A DNA stretch of 64,000 bases from [Mycobacterium] nativiensis (GTDB lineage Bacteria > Actinomycetota > Actinomycetes > Mycobacteriales > Mycobacteriaceae): positions 3,236,895 to 3,300,894 of the forward strand of contig NZ_CP083986.1 in NCBI RefSeq assembly GCF_020172685.1, written 5' to 3'. The notes beneath the pieces are model-generated. The model did no database searches, was not told the origin of the DNA, and saw nothing but the letters and a program-made list of their open reading frames with translations. Below are positions 8,538 through 17,792 of the stretch, in pieces; position 1 is the stretch's first letter, and each line of letters starts with the position of its first letter. Position numbers and translations under genes: made by a program.

Positions 8538-9754
8538 CGCCTCCGCGCCGTCTGGTCGCCGTGCTTGCCGGTTCCGGATTTCTTGCGGCCCAGCCGATAC
8601 GACCGATGCGCCTCACCGAGGAAGATCCCGATCGCCGTCACGGCCGCCGGGGTGCGGGCACCGTCGCTCACGTCGAACCCGTGGTGGGCGCCGGGCAGCT
8701 CCAGATACCCCACAGCCGCCTGCGACGTCGCACGCAGCCGGTCCGCGAAGGCGGCCGCCTGAGCCACCGGGATGATGGTGTCGGCGGTGCCGTGCACCAC
8801 CAGGAACGGCGGTGCGTGCGGCCCGGTCCGCGCGATCGGCGAGGCCGCCCGGAACAGTTCGCGGTGCCGGTCCTGGCGCTTGCGGACGACGACCCGCTCA
8901 ATGAAGTCCATGAACCTGCGCCGCTCCGCAGTAGATCGGTCTTCCCAGTCGTAACGCCCGTAGATGCCCACCACCGCATCCACCGACGTGTCGGCTTCGG
9001 GCGGCAGATCCGCCTGCAGGCTGCAGTCACCGGCGGTCAGACCGACCAGCGCGGCCAGGTGGCCCCCGGCCGAGGCGCCCGCAACGGCGACGAAATCGCT
9101 GTCGCCGCCGAAGGTGTCGGCGTTGGCCCGCGCCCATGCCACCGCAGTCTTGACATCGTTGAGGTGGCGGGGCCAGCGATTGCGCGGAGAGACGCGATAG
9201 TCGATCGACAAGCACAGCCAGCCCCGCTCGGCGAGGTGACTCAGCAGCGCATCGCCCTGCAGTGCGCGGCGGCCATGCACCCAACCGCCCCCGGGTACAA
9301 AGACCAGCACCGGCGCCGACATGGGGAGCGGCCCGGGTCGACGCCAGACGTCCAACACCTGTTCCGGAGAGTCGCCGTAGCTCACCGATACCCGGTAGAG
9401 GTACCGGCGGCGATTCCGCTGGTGGCTCAACACCGGGGGCAGCCGGCCAGGCGTCGGCCATTCGATGTCGAGCCGTGCGGCGGGAACGATGTCACGCAAG
9501 GCATCCGCGCACACCTGGTCCGTGCGCTTGCTGGGCTGCTCGTCACACGCACCTCGGCGCGGCATGAACATTCCTTTGACCGCCGCGGATGCGATACCGG
9601 GAGCGCGTCCCCCGACCCACAGGCCCGCGGCAACCAATGTGCCGAACGGAGTGAGGCGCTTGCCGATTACGGGCACGGTTGCCAGCGACTCGCTCACTGC
9701 CATGAGGTAGTCGACCGGACCGCTGCGCGGCTCGACATCCGCGTGTGGTTCCAC
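8534..9754 (-). CDS. lipC: LipC-like carboxylesterase/lipase (alpha/beta hydrolase)
   Basis: The 406-residue esterase belongs to the hormone-sensitive-lipase-like alpha/beta hydrolases. The oxyanion segment is VFVPGGGWVHG (residues 151-161), and the nucleophile elbow is GASAGG with Ser228. A likely acid Asp lies in HGTADTIIP and the catalytic His in PGAHHGFD near the C-terminus. From memory the sequence resembles M. tuberculosis LipC, including GIYGRYDWEDRST. A GTG start at 9754 is supported by AGGAG seven bases upstream. It sits 24 bp after fadE and overlaps the next WS/DGAT by ATGA. A role in releasing fatty acid from stored or exogenous esters is inferred from context. Confidence 0.88.
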   Translation of the reverse strand: MEPHADVEPRSGPVDYLMAVSESLATVPVIGKRLTPFGTLVAAGLWVGGRAPGIASAAVKGMFMPRRGACDEQPSKRTDQVCADALRDIVPAARLDIEWPTPGRLPPVLSHQRNRRRYLYRVSVSYGDSPEQVLDVWRRPGPLPMSAPVLVFVPGGGWVHGRRALQGDALLSHLAERGWLCLSIDYRVSPRNRWPRHLNDVKTAVAWARANADTFGGDSDFVAVAGASAGGHLAALVGLTAGDCSLQADLPPEADTSVDAVVGIYGRYDWEDRSTAERRRFMDFIERVVVRKRQDRHRELFRAASPIARTGPHAPPFLVVHGTADTIIPVAQAAAFADRLRATSQAAVGYLELPGAHHGFDVSDGARTPAAVTAIGIFLGEAHRSYRLGRKKSGTGKHGDQTARRR

Positions 9755-9778
9755 GTTGTGTCTCCTGTGTCCGCCCGG

Positions 9779-10933
9779 TCAGCGCAGGAGGTGTCGGCTC
9801 ATGACGACGCGCTGGATCTGGTTGGTGCCCTCATAGATCTGGGTGATCTTGGCGTCGCGCATCATCCGCTCCACCGGGAAATCAGTGGTGTAACCCGCCC
9901 CACCGAACAACTGCACCGCATCGGTGGTGACCTCCATCGCCACATCCGAGGCAAAACACTTCGACGCCGCCGAGATAAAACCCAACCCGGTCTCACCACG
10001 CTCAGCACGCGCCGCCGCCGAATACACCATCAACCGCGCAGCCTCCAGCTTCATCGCCATATCGGCCAACATGAACTGCACACCCTGAAACGTGCTGATG
10101 TTCTTACCGAACTGCTTGCGGTCCTTGGTGTACTCAATCGCCGCGTCGAGGGCACCCTGAGCAATACCGACCGCCTGCGCACCGATCGTCGGACGCGTGT
10201 GATCCAGAGTCCGCAACGCCGTCTTAAACCCGGTACCGGGCTCACCGATGATCCGATCCCCCGGAATCCGACAGTTCTCGAAATACAACTCCGTGGTCGG
10301 GGAACCCTTGATGCCCAGCTTGTGCTCCTTGGGCCCGACCGAAAAACCCTCATCATCGACATGCACCATGAACGCCGAAATCCCATTGGCATCCAAATCC
10401 GGATCAGTCACCGCCATCACCGTGTACCAACTGGACTTACCACCATTGGTGATCCAGCACTTAGACCCATTGAGAATCCAGTCATCACCATCAGCCCTAG
10501 CCCGCGTGCGCATCGCCGCCGCATCACTGCCCGCCTCACGCTCAGACAACGCGTAGGAAGCCATCACCTCACCGGCCGCCAACCCCGGCAACACCTGCGC
10601 CTTGAGCTCATCCGAACCCGACAAGATCAACCCCATCGTGCCCAGCTTGTTCACCGCCGGAATCAACGACGACGACGCACACACCCGCGCCACTTCCTCG
10701 ATCACAATGCACGCCGCCACCGAATCCGCGCCCTGCCCGCCGTACTCCTCCGGCACATGCACCGCGTTGAAACCCGACGCATTCAGCGCCGCCAACGCCT
10801 CCTCGGGGAACCGGGCCCTCTCATCAACATCCTTGGCATAAGGAGCGATCTCCTTCTCCGCCAACGCCCGAATCGCCACCCGCAACTCATCATGCTCCTC
10901 GGGCAACTGAAACAGATCAAACGAGGGATTCAT
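9779..10933 (-). CDS. Acyl-CoA dehydrogenase, FadE25-like
   Basis: The 384-residue acyl-CoA dehydrogenase catalyses FAD-dependent alpha,beta-dehydrogenation of acyl-CoA. Domain order is the all-helical N-terminus, the beta domain with YALSEREAGSDAA and WITNGG, and the C-terminal helices with QLFGGAGYTTDFPVERMMRDAKI. The catalytic base is Glu368 in YEGTNQIQR, the short-chain-type position. From memory it is very close to M. tuberculosis FadE25 (Rv3274c). ATG 10933 overlaps the SDR stop (ATGA). Codon usage differs from neighbours: in the coding sense many codons end in G or T (GAT, GTG, TTG, GCG), giving a visible texture change from about 9790 to 10930. A recent duplication or recombination is possible. 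Confidence 0.93.
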   Translation of the reverse strand: MNPSFDLFQLPEEHDELRVAIRALAEKEIAPYAKDVDERARFPEEALAALNASGFNAVHVPEEYGGQGADSVAACIVIEEVARVCASSSLIPAVNKLGTMGLILSGSDELKAQVLPGLAAGEVMASYALSEREAGSDAAAMRTRARADGDDWILNGSKCWITNGGKSSWYTVMAVTDPDLDANGISAFMVHVDDEGFSVGPKEHKLGIKGSPTTELYFENCRIPGDRIIGEPGTGFKTALRTLDHTRPTIGAQAVGIAQGALDAAIEYTKDRKQFGKNISTFQGVQFMLADMAMKLEAARLMVYSAAARAERGETGLGFISAASKCFASDVAMEVTTDAVQLFGGAGYTTDFPVERMMRDAKITQIYEGTNQIQRVVMSRHLLR

Positions 10934-11874
10934 CGGGCGCTCCCCGCCTTCGCCCACGGAAAGAAGCGCCCCGCCGCCGCGGCGGTGAGCCGCTGATATC
11001 CCGGTCCGATGAGCCGCACGAGCATGTCAAGGGCGTGCGCCTCCCACCCGATCAACACCCGGGCGCGACCCGCGCGGACACCATCGAGGATGGTCTGTGC
11101 GGCCATCTCCGGGGAATGCAGCAGTAGGTAGCGGTCGTAGAACTCGGCAAGCGTCTGGGCGTCTTCGCCGTCACAGACGGTCGCGTTGCGGGCCACCCCG
11201 GTCTTGATCCCGCCCGGGTGTACACAGGTCACCTTGACCGGATGACCACTGATCAGCATTTCTTGCCGCAGCGCCTCGGTGAAACCACGAACAGCGAATT
11301 TCGCTGCGTTGTAGGCGCTTTGGCCCGGGACCGCGATCAACCCGAACAGGCTGGAGACATTGACGATATGCCCGTCCCCGGACGCGATGAGGTGCGGCAG
11401 AAAGGCTTTGGTGCCGTTGACGACGCCCCAGAAGTCGACATCGATGACTCGCTCGATGTCCTTGAACGCCGCCTTCTCGACGTCGCCGTTGTAGGCGATT
11501 CCAGCGTTGTTGTAGACCTGGTGCACACAGCCGAAATGATCGGCTACGTCGTCGGCGTACGCCAGCACCTTCGCACGTTCGGCCACATTGAGCTGGTCGG
11601 CCTTTACCTGCGCTCCCAGCGCTTGCGCCTTGCGCACAGTGTCGGCGAGCCCGTCGGTGTCGATGTCGGACAGCGCGAGCTTGGCGCCTTGGGCGGCGAG
11701 GTTGAGCGCCAACGCTTTACCGATCCCGGAGCCCGCACCGGTGATGACGACGACCTTGCCTGCGAATCGGATGTCGGGGTCAACCGGGCGGCGGCCGCGC
11801 ATTCCGGCCAGGGCTATGACGATCCCGGAAGATCCCAGTCCCAGTGCCCAACGGGGTAAACGTTGCGAAATCAT
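10930..11874 (-). CDS. Short-chain dehydrogenase/reductase with N-terminal hydrophobic segment
   Basis: This 314-residue SDR shows the cofactor motif TGAGSGIG, the structural NNAG, the catalytic Ser in IVNVSSLFG and YNAAK (Tyr-xxx-Lys). The approximately 40-residue leader has a hydrophobic stretch ALGLGSSGIVIALAGM, suggesting membrane association. The ATG at 11874 was chosen because upstream codons run through the intergenic operator region. It is the first gene of the minus-strand lipid operon and is divergent from the AraC regulator. The substrate is unknown; context suggests a 3-hydroxyacyl or alcohol intermediate. Confidence 0.88.
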   Translation of the reverse strand: MISQRLPRWALGLGSSGIVIALAGMRGRRPVDPDIRFAGKVVVITGAGSGIGKALALNLAAQGAKLALSDIDTDGLADTVRKAQALGAQVKADQLNVAERAKVLAYADDVADHFGCVHQVYNNAGIAYNGDVEKAAFKDIERVIDVDFWGVVNGTKAFLPHLIASGDGHIVNVSSLFGLIAVPGQSAYNAAKFAVRGFTEALRQEMLISGHPVKVTCVHPGGIKTGVARNATVCDGEDAQTLAEFYDRYLLLHSPEMAAQTILDGVRAGRARVLIGWEAHALDMLVRLIGPGYQRLTAAAAGRFFPWAKAGSAR

Positions 11875-11912
11875 GCCCCGATCTTGTCCACCGCCGGCGG
11901 GTTCGGTCTTGA

Positions 11913-11944
11913 CATTTTCCGACGTTTTTTTATCATTTTCCGAC
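11913..11944. promoter_or_regulatory. Candidate AraC-type operator: two direct repeats 21 bp apart
   Basis: The 97-bp divergent gap between the SDR start (11874) and the AraC gene (11972) contains the identical 11-mer CATTTTCCGAC at 11913-11923 and again at 11934-11944. The 21-bp offset equals two helical turns. Direct repeats on one helical face are how AraC-family dimers bind. Flanking bases are partly conserved as well. The sites could control the lipid operon, the regulator gene or both. Binding is inferred. Confidence 0.65.
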
Positions 11945-11971
11945 AACCGGGTTGGTGGAGGTGGGAACGAG

Positions 11972-12979
11972 GTGTCGTCGGGCAGTTTCATCCGCGCCCC
12001 GGCCGCGTCGGGTTACACCGAGCTGGTCCGCGAACTCGGCGGTGACCCGAAGGCGTTCCTGGCTCGCTTTCACATCCCGGCAGAGGTGGAACAGCAGGAG
12101 GATGCGTTCGTTCCGATCGATGCCTTTGCTCGGTTGCTGGAGACCACCGCCGATGAGCTCCGGTGCCCGGAGTTCGGGCTTCGCCTTGCCTACCTGCAGG
12201 GGCTGCACATCCTCGGCCCGATCGCGGTGATCGCGCGAAACGCCCAGACCGTGTTGAGCGGTCTGGGTGCGATCTCGCGATTCCTGTACATTCACTCCCC
12301 TGCGCTGGAGCTGACCGAACGCCGAACGCCGCGGGGCATCGCGTTCAGCTACGAGGTGACCGAGCGAGGAATCCCCTACCCACGGCAGGCCTACGAGCTC
12401 AGCATGGGCATCGCCGTGCGGATCCTGCAGTTGCTCGGCGGCCCGGGTGCACGGCCCGACTCCGTCTCGTTCATCCACCGACAACAGGCCACCGACAGCA
12501 CCTACCGCGAGGCGCTGGGTTGCCCGGTGCGCTTCGACCAGACCTGGTGCGGGTTCGAGCTGCCCACGCATCTGGCCGAACGACGCATCGAGAACGCCGA
12601 TCCCCACACCAGGCGCATTGCCACCCAGTACCTGGAGTCGACCTACCTGCCGAAGACATCGCCACTGGCGGCACGCGTGGCAGAGTTGGCGCGCCGACTG
12701 TTGCCCACCGGGCAGTGCAGCATCGACGTGATCGCCGCCGAACTGGCCCTACATCCCCGGACGCTGCAAAGACGTTTGGCGATCGAAGGCGCCAGCGGCC
12801 GAGACATCATCGACGAGCAGCGCCGCTCCCAAGCGATGCGGTACTTCGCCGAGCCCGGGCTACCGGTGCGGCAGATCGTCGTCCTACTCGGCTACACCGA
12901 ACAGAGTGCGCTGAACCGGTCGTGTCGCCGGTGGTTCGGGAAGACGCCGCGCGAGTGTCAGGACAGCGGCTGCAGCTGA
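11972..12979 (+). CDS. AraC family transcriptional regulator (OruR/VirS-like)
   Basis: The 335-residue protein has an N-terminal ligand-binding domain of the 'arabinose-binding domain of AraC regulators' type (about residues 20-200). The AraC double helix-turn-helix occupies about 235-330: CSIDVIAAELALHPRTLQRRL is the first helix-turn-helix, and LPVRQIVVLLGYTEQSALNRSCRRWFGKTPRE is the second plus the C-terminal signature. GTG 11972 was taken because the family normally starts close to this point and GAGG-like sequence precedes it. It is divergent from the lipid operon and probably its regulator, using the 21-bp-spaced repeats. The inducer may be a fatty acid or alcohol, which is inference from the target genes. 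Confidence 0.9.
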   Translation: MSSGSFIRAPAASGYTELVRELGGDPKAFLARFHIPAEVEQQEDAFVPIDAFARLLETTADELRCPEFGLRLAYLQGLHILGPIAVIARNAQTVLSGLGAISRFLYIHSPALELTERRTPRGIAFSYEVTERGIPYPRQAYELSMGIAVRILQLLGGPGARPDSVSFIHRQQATDSTYREALGCPVRFDQTWCGFELPTHLAERRIENADPHTRRIATQYLESTYLPKTSPLAARVAELARRLLPTGQCSIDVIAAELALHPRTLQRRLAIEGASGRDIIDEQRRSQAMRYFAEPGLPVRQIVVLLGYTEQSALNRSCRRWFGKTPRECQDSGCS

Positions 12980-12997
12980 GTCGCGAGGCAGCACGCG

Positions 12998-13303
12998 TTA
13001 CTCCGGGAGCCGCAGCTCGGGCTTCTCGACCTCTTCGATGTTGACGTCTTTGAAGGTGACCACCCGCACCTGCTTGACGAACCGGGCCGGCCGGTACATG
13101 TCCCACACCCAGGCGTCGGCCAGGCGCAGCTCGAAGTACACCTCGCCGTCGGCGTTGCGCGGCACCATCTCCACGCTGTTGGCCAGGTAGAAGCGCCGCT
13201 CGGTCTCCACGACGTAACTGAACTGCCCCACGATGTCCTTGTATTCGCGGTACAGCGAGAGTTCCATCTCGGTTTCGTACTTCTCGAGATCTTCGGCACT
13301 CAT
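12998..13303 (-). CDS. DUF2469 family protein (Rv2901c-like)
   Basis: This 101-residue actinobacterial DUF2469 protein begins [20 protein letters not shown]. It is acidic, with a conserved core ([23 protein letters not shown]), and has no signal peptide or membrane segment. The function is unknown. ATG 13303 overlaps the rnhB TGA (ATGA), so it is translationally coupled to RNase HII, as in Rv2902c-Rv2901c. It ends 18 bp from the convergent AraC gene. The unbroken coupling suggests it belongs with the lepB-rnhB unit rather than the lipid block. Confidence 0.9.
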   Translation of the reverse strand: MSAEDLEKYETEMELSLYREYKDIVGQFSYVVETERRFYLANSVEMVPRNADGEVYFELRLADAWVWDMYRPARFVKQVRVVTFKDVNIEEVEKPELRLPE

Positions 13304-14010
13304 CTGCTCAGCCGTCCTTCTGTTCGGTTTGTCCCCATTGTCCCAGTCGCCGCGGCAGCCAGCGCCACGTTGCGCACGTTGATGAACGAGAAGCGATGCT
13401 GGCTGCACGGTCCCAACGCCGTCAGCGCCGCGGTGTGCGCCGCGGTGGAATAGCCCTTGTGCACAGCAAAGCCATAGCCGGGGTGGTCGGCGTCCAGGGT
13501 CGCCATGTAGCGGTCCCGACTGACCTTGGCCAGCACGCTGGCCGCTGCGATACAGGCCGCCGCCCCGTCGCCGCCGATCACCGGAAGCGAAGGCATCGGC
13601 AGCCCAGGCACCCGGAACCCGTCGGAGAGTACGTAGCCCGGCCGCACCGGCAACCCCGCCACCGCGCGCCGCATGCCCTCGATGTTGGCCGCGTGCACCC
13701 CGCGCGCGTCGACATCGGCGGGCTCGATGAACACCACGTGGTAGGCCAGCGCGTACTTGCGAATCAGCGGGAACAGCTGCTCGCGGGTCTTCTCGGTGAG
13801 CTTCTTGGAGTCGTCGAGCGCTGCCAGTGCGGCGGGTCTACCCGGCCCGAGCACACAGGCGGCCACCACCAGCGGTCCGGCGCAGGCGCCTCGGCCCACT
13901 TCGTCGACCCCGGCAACAGGGCCCAGCCCGCTGCGGAACAGCGCCGATTCCAAGGTGCGTAGCCCGGGTGAACGTCGGATCACCGGGCGCGGCGGCCAGG
14001 CGGGGGCCAT
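13300..14010 (-). CDS. rnhB: Ribonuclease HII
   Basis: RNase HII cleaves RNA in RNA-DNA hybrids and removes misincorporated ribonucleotides. The 236-residue protein shows the type 2 signature [18 protein letters not shown], which supplies the catalytic Asp and Glu. Further acidic residues lie in LDDSKKL and VLSDGF, and the conserved [11 protein letters not shown] and [11 protein letters not shown] are present. ATG 14010 is chosen from the start [10 protein letters not shown]. It lies two bases after the lepB stop and is coupled downstream to the DUF2469 gene. It matches Rv2902c. Confidence 0.95.
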   Translation of the reverse strand: MAPAWPPRPVIRRSPGLRTLESALFRSGLGPVAGVDEVGRGACAGPLVVAACVLGPGRPAALAALDDSKKLTEKTREQLFPLIRKYALAYHVVFIEPADVDARGVHAANIEGMRRAVAGLPVRPGYVLSDGFRVPGLPMPSLPVIGGDGAAACIAAASVLAKVSRDRYMATLDADHPGYGFAVHKGYSTAAHTAALTALGPCSQHRFSFINVRNVALAAAATGTMGTNRTEGRLSR

Positions 14011-14012
14011 GG

Positions 14013-14837
14013 TTACGGGCCCTGCTGCGGGTTGATCGCTTTCACCGGTCCCCAGCGCGACGGCGGCCAGGCGATGAATCGGGTCTTGCCGATCACGTTG
14101 GCCACCGGCACGGTGCCCAGGTTCGGGTCGTCGCCGGTGCACAGCAGCCGGTTCTGCACGTCGGCCGGGCTGTTGGCGCAGTGCGCACGCGAGTCCGACG
14201 AGTGGGTGCGATTGTCGCCCATCACCCAGAGCCGGCCGTCGGGCACGGTCAGCGGACCGAACTCGGGGCCGAGGCACGGGTAGACGATCGGGTCGACCAT
14301 CAGGGTGGTCGGGTTCAGGTATGGCTCGTCGAGGGCTTTGCCGTCGACGGTCAGCCCGGTGTCGTTGCGGCACTGCACCGTCTGACCGCCGACCGCGATG
14401 ACCCGCTTGACCAGGTCGTTCTCGTCGGGCGGTACGAACCCGATGAACGACAGGGCGTTCTGCACCCACCGGATCGCGGTGTTCTCCGAGCGGATCGACT
14501 TGTAGCCCACGTTCCACGACGGCGGGCCCTGGAAGACGACGACATCGCCGGGTTGCGGCTCGGTGAACCGGTAGGTCACCTTGTCGACCATGATCCGGTC
14601 GCCCACGCACCCGTGGCAGCCGTGCAGTGTCGGCTCCATCGACTCCGACGGAATGAGGTACGGACGCGCCACGAACGTCAGCATCAGGTAGTACAGCAGC
14701 AGCGCGGTCGCCACCAGGATGGTCGACTCGCGCAGCGTGGTGCGCTTGCCGTCCTCGGTTTCCGGCGCGGCGTCTACTACCTCGGGCTGGTCGGCCTCAG
14801 GAGCGTTCTCGGGTGACGAACCCGTGGTGTCGGTCAC
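14013..14837 (-). CDS. lepB: Type I signal peptidase LepB
   Basis: LepB removes Sec and Tat signal peptides at the outer face of the plasma membrane. The 274-residue protein has an acidic cytoplasmic N-terminus (1-36) and one transmembrane helix (about 38-55). The catalytic Ser66 lies in PSESMEPTL and the catalytic Lys144 in [11 protein letters not shown]. The box E motif [11 protein letters not shown] closes the catalytic core. Single-anchor topology and length match mycobacterial LepB (Rv2903c). It follows rplS on the same strand after an 87-bp gap containing a short tandem repeat, and precedes rnhB by two bases. Confidence 0.96.
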   Translation of the reverse strand: MTDTTGSSPENAPEADQPEVVDAAPETEDGKRTTLRESTILVATALLLYYLMLTFVARPYLIPSESMEPTLHGCHGCVGDRIMVDKVTYRFTEPQPGDVVVFQGPPSWNVGYKSIRSENTAIRWVQNALSFIGFVPPDENDLVKRVIAVGGQTVQCRNDTGLTVDGKALDEPYLNPTTLMVDPIVYPCLGPEFGPLTVPDGRLWVMGDNRTHSSDSRAHCANSPADVQNRLLCTGDDPNLGTVPVANVIGKTRFIAWPPSRWGPVKAINPQQGP

Positions 14838-14866
14838 GAGATCAGGGTAGTGACCGCGTCAGCGGC

Positions 14867-14901
14867 GCTGTAGCCCGACCGGAGGCTGTAGCCCGACCGG
14901 A
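14867..14901. repeat. 18-bp tandem duplication in the rplS-lepB gap
   Basis: The sequence GCTGTAGCCCGACCGGA occurs at 14867-14883 and again at 14885-14901, an 18-bp period with two copies. It is followed at about 14908-14921 by a short GC hairpin (GGCGG, loop GACT, CCGCC) just beyond the rplS stop on the minus strand. The repeat is probably simple slippage; the hairpin may attenuate transcription into lepB. Confidence 0.6.
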
Positions 14902-14924
14902 AGGGGCCGGCGGGACTCCGCCAG

Positions 14925-15266
<342 letters not shown>

Positions 15267-15648
15267 TGCGGAAACACTTCCTCGGGGTCGCGGCTGCCGA
15301 CCGGCCTGCACGCGAGTTACGCGTTCAGACGCAGCCGAGCCGATGGGTTCGGGCCTGCTGTCGCACTGTGCGGTGACCGGGACGCCAGGTCCCCGCTGCA
15401 GACCAACTGTCGGGCGACAACTGCTCAATTGTGCCAGACGCGGCGCAACCAGTGAAATCGCGCAAATCGCCGCTGGTTGTTACCGGGCCAACCGCCGGGC
15501 GCGTGATAAGTCTGAAGGTGACCGAACTGCGCGATCCGGGTGCCCACGCGGTAATCTGTCCGCCGGGCCGATGGCATCAGTGCGGCAAGCCCGTCACCCC
15601 ATGTCAGTGTTCGTGTGCGACTCATATCCGCTGAGGAGGCCACCCGCC
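15267..15648. promoter_or_regulatory. Divergent rplS/lppW intergenic region
   Basis: This 382-bp region has no convincing gene. It must hold the promoters of rplS (minus) and lppW (plus). The lppW side ends with the strong ribosome binding site GAGGAGG at 15633-15639, nine bases before the GTG. The segment near rplS is GC-rich and long enough for an L19 autoregulatory leader, but I cannot identify conserved stems. No tRNA or riboswitch consensus was seen. Confidence 0.5.
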
Positions 15649-16554
15649 GTGCGGCCATCGATGCTCCTGTTGACCATCGTCATGGTTATTTCAACGGTGA
15701 TCTTCGGCTGCGACGAGAAGGTCTATGGCGCCTCGGCCACGCGGCCCCAGTACCGGACACCCGAGGTGACCCCGGTGGCCACGGCGATCGAAGCGCCCCG
15801 CGCCCCAGCGATCCAGCCGGCCGCGGTGGTCGACGGCCTGGCGACGCGTATGCAGGAGGCCACCGAGGAAGCGGCCAAGGCCGGTGCCAACATCTCGGTG
15901 GCGGTACTGGACCGGATCTCGCATCAACTGGTCACCAACGGCAACACCCGGCCGATCGCCACCGCTTCGGTGGTCAAGCTGTTCATCGCCGACGATCTGC
16001 TGATGCATGCCCCGGAGAAGCCGTTGTCGGCCGATGACCGGGCCGCCTTGGATGTCATGCTGCAGTCTTCGGACGACGGAGCCGCCGAAACGTTCTGGAA
16101 CTCCGGCGGTGGCAATGCGATCGTCACCCGGGTGGCGAGCCGGTACGGTCTGGCCGGCACCTCGCCGCCGTCGAACGGGGCTTGGTGGAACACCATCAGC
16201 ACCGCGCCGGACCTGGCCCGGTATTACGACATGCTGCTCAACGGCTCCGGCGGCCTGCCGATGGACCGGGCCAATCTGATCATCAACGACCTCGCGCAGG
16301 CCACCCCGACCGGCATTGACGGTTATCCGCAGCGGTTCGGGATCCCGGAGGGCCTGTACAACGAGCCGACGGCGGTCAAGCAGGGCTGGATGTGCTGCAT
16401 CGGCAACAACTGGATGCACCTGTCGACCGGTGTGGTCGGTGCGGATCGTCGCTATGTGGTGGTGATCGAGTCGCTGCAGCCCAGCGACGACACCACCGCA
16501 CGCACCACGATCACCCAGGCCGTCAAGACCATCTTCCCCGGCGGCCGGATCTAG
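15649..16554 (+). CDS. lppW: Lipoprotein LppW, beta-lactamase-fold protein
   Basis: The 301-residue protein is an Rv2905 (LppW) homologue. A short signal peptide ([15 protein letters not shown]) ends in a lipobox IFGC with Cys21, so it should be lipidated and anchored outside the membrane. The rest resembles a class A beta-lactamase/transpeptidase fold: TASVVKLF supplies an SxxK-like element, SSDDGAAE an SDN-like element, and VKQGWMCC the KTG-like strand with KQG in place of KTG. Catalytic activity is therefore doubtful. GTG 15649 is set by GAGGAGG upstream. The stop TAG shares a palindromic CTAG with the convergent trmD stop. Confidence 0.9.
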   Translation: MRPSMLLLTIVMVISTVIFGCDEKVYGASATRPQYRTPEVTPVATAIEAPRAPAIQPAAVVDGLATRMQEATEEAAKAGANISVAVLDRISHQLVTNGNTRPIATASVVKLFIADDLLMHAPEKPLSADDRAALDVMLQSSDDGAAETFWNSGGGNAIVTRVASRYGLAGTSPPSNGAWWNTISTAPDLARYYDMLLNGSGGLPMDRANLIINDLAQATPTGIDGYPQRFGIPEGLYNEPTAVKQGWMCCIGNNWMHLSTGVVGADRRYVVVIESLQPSDDTTARTTITQAVKTIFPGGRI

Positions 16555-17252
16555 CCGGTTTCGTGGCCGCCGAGTAGATCCGGGCGGCGTTGCCTGGTGC
16601 GCCGCAGTGCGGCCTCGTGCCGCCAGGCATCGATCCGTGCGTGATCTCCGGACAGCAGCACCTCGGGCACCTGTAGGTCACGCCAGGCCGGCGGGCGGGT
16701 GTAGCTCGGTCCCTCCAGCAGCCCGTCGCGGTCGGCGGAGTGTGAGTCATCTTGGGGTGACTGCGGATTGCCCAGGACGCCCGGAATCAGCCGCAGCGCC
16801 GCCTCGAGCATCACCAGCACCGCGACTTCGCCGCCCGCCAGCACGTAGTCGCCGATCGACACCTCTTCGACCCGCATCCGCCGCGCCGCGTCGTCGGCGA
16901 CCCGCTGGTCGATGCCCTCGTAGCGGCCGCAGGCGAACACCAGATGTTCTTCGTGGCTCCACCGCTGCGCGGTGGCCTGATCGAAGCGCACTCCGGCCGG
17001 GGTGGGTATGACGAGAAGGGTTTGTTCCGTGCAGATCTCGTCGAGCGCGTCGCCCCACACCGGCGCCTTCATCACCATCCCGGGGCCGCCGCCGTAGGGC
17101 GAGTCGTCCACCGAGCGGTGCACATCGTGGGTCCAGCGCCGCAGGTCGTGGACCGCCAGGTCGACCATCCCGGATTCGATCGCCTTGCCGGGCAGTGACT
17201 GGCGGATCGGGTCCAGATAGTCGGGGAAGATCGTGACGACATCAATCCTCAT
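16551..17252 (-). CDS. trmD: tRNA (guanine-N1)-methyltransferase TrmD
   Basis: TrmD methylates G37 of tRNAs to prevent frameshifting, using S-adenosylmethionine bound in a trefoil knot. The 233-residue protein starts [13 protein letters not shown]. It shows [12 protein letters not shown], the knot loops GRYEGIDQR and [11 protein letters not shown], and the catalytic region [17 protein letters not shown]. It belongs to the rpsP-khpA-rimM-trmD operon, seven bases after rimM. Its stop is the reverse reading of the CTAG at 16551-16554 that also ends lppW. It matches Rv2906c. Confidence 0.97.
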   Translation of the reverse strand: MRIDVVTIFPDYLDPIRQSLPGKAIESGMVDLAVHDLRRWTHDVHRSVDDSPYGGGPGMVMKAPVWGDALDEICTEQTLLVIPTPAGVRFDQATAQRWSHEEHLVFACGRYEGIDQRVADDAARRMRVEEVSIGDYVLAGGEVAVLVMLEAALRLIPGVLGNPQSPQDDSHSADRDGLLEGPSYTRPPAWRDLQVPEVLLSGDHARIDAWRHEAALRRTRQRRPDLLGGHETG

Positions 17253-17259
17253 GCCGCGC

Positions 17260-17781
17260 TTACCCGTCCAGGTCCAGCAGCCCGTCGGGCGGGTCGATCA
17301 CCACGGTGCCCTCGGCCAGCGACACCGACGGCACGAACGCGGCGATGAACGGCACCAGCAGTTCCCGGCCATCGGTCCGCTTGATCGCCAACAGCTCCCC
17401 GGCGGCGGTGTGCAGCACCTCGGTGACGGTGCCGATCTCCTCCCCCGCCTCGGTGCGCACCTGCAGACCCTCGAGTTGATGGTCGTAGTAGGTGTCCGGT
17501 TCGGTGATCGGCGGCAGGTCGGCGGAGTCGACGACGAACAGACTGCCCCGCAGGGCGTCGGCACCGTCGCGATCGACGATTCCGGCCAGCCGCACCAACA
17601 GTCGCGCGCCGTGCGGGCGTGATTTCTCGACGACGTAGTCACGCTGCGGCGCACCGGTTTTCCGGGCGCGCAGCGTGACTCCCGGCGCGAATCGCAGATC
17701 GGGGTCATCAGTGCGGACGTCGACCACCACCTCACCGGTGATGCCGTGGGCTTTGACCACCCGTCCGACCGTCAGCTCCAT
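17260..17781 (-). CDS. rimM: 16S rRNA-processing protein RimM
   Basis: RimM is a 30S maturation factor that binds ribosomal protein S19. The 173-residue protein shows the N-terminal RimM barrel ([16 protein letters not shown]) and the PRC-barrel C-terminal domain. The latter includes [11 protein letters not shown] and [24 protein letters not shown], and the protein ends in [10 protein letters not shown]. The start MELTVGRV is standard. It lies 11 bases downstream of khpA and 7 bases upstream of trmD on the same strand, matching Rv2907c. Confidence 0.96.
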   Translation of the reverse strand: MELTVGRVVKAHGITGEVVVDVRTDDPDLRFAPGVTLRARKTGAPQRDYVVEKSRPHGARLLVRLAGIVDRDGADALRGSLFVVDSADLPPITEPDTYYDHQLEGLQVRTEAGEEIGTVTEVLHTAAGELLAIKRTDGRELLVPFIAAFVPSVSLAEGTVVIDPPDGLLDLDG

Positions 17782-17792
17782 GAGCCGGCCTA

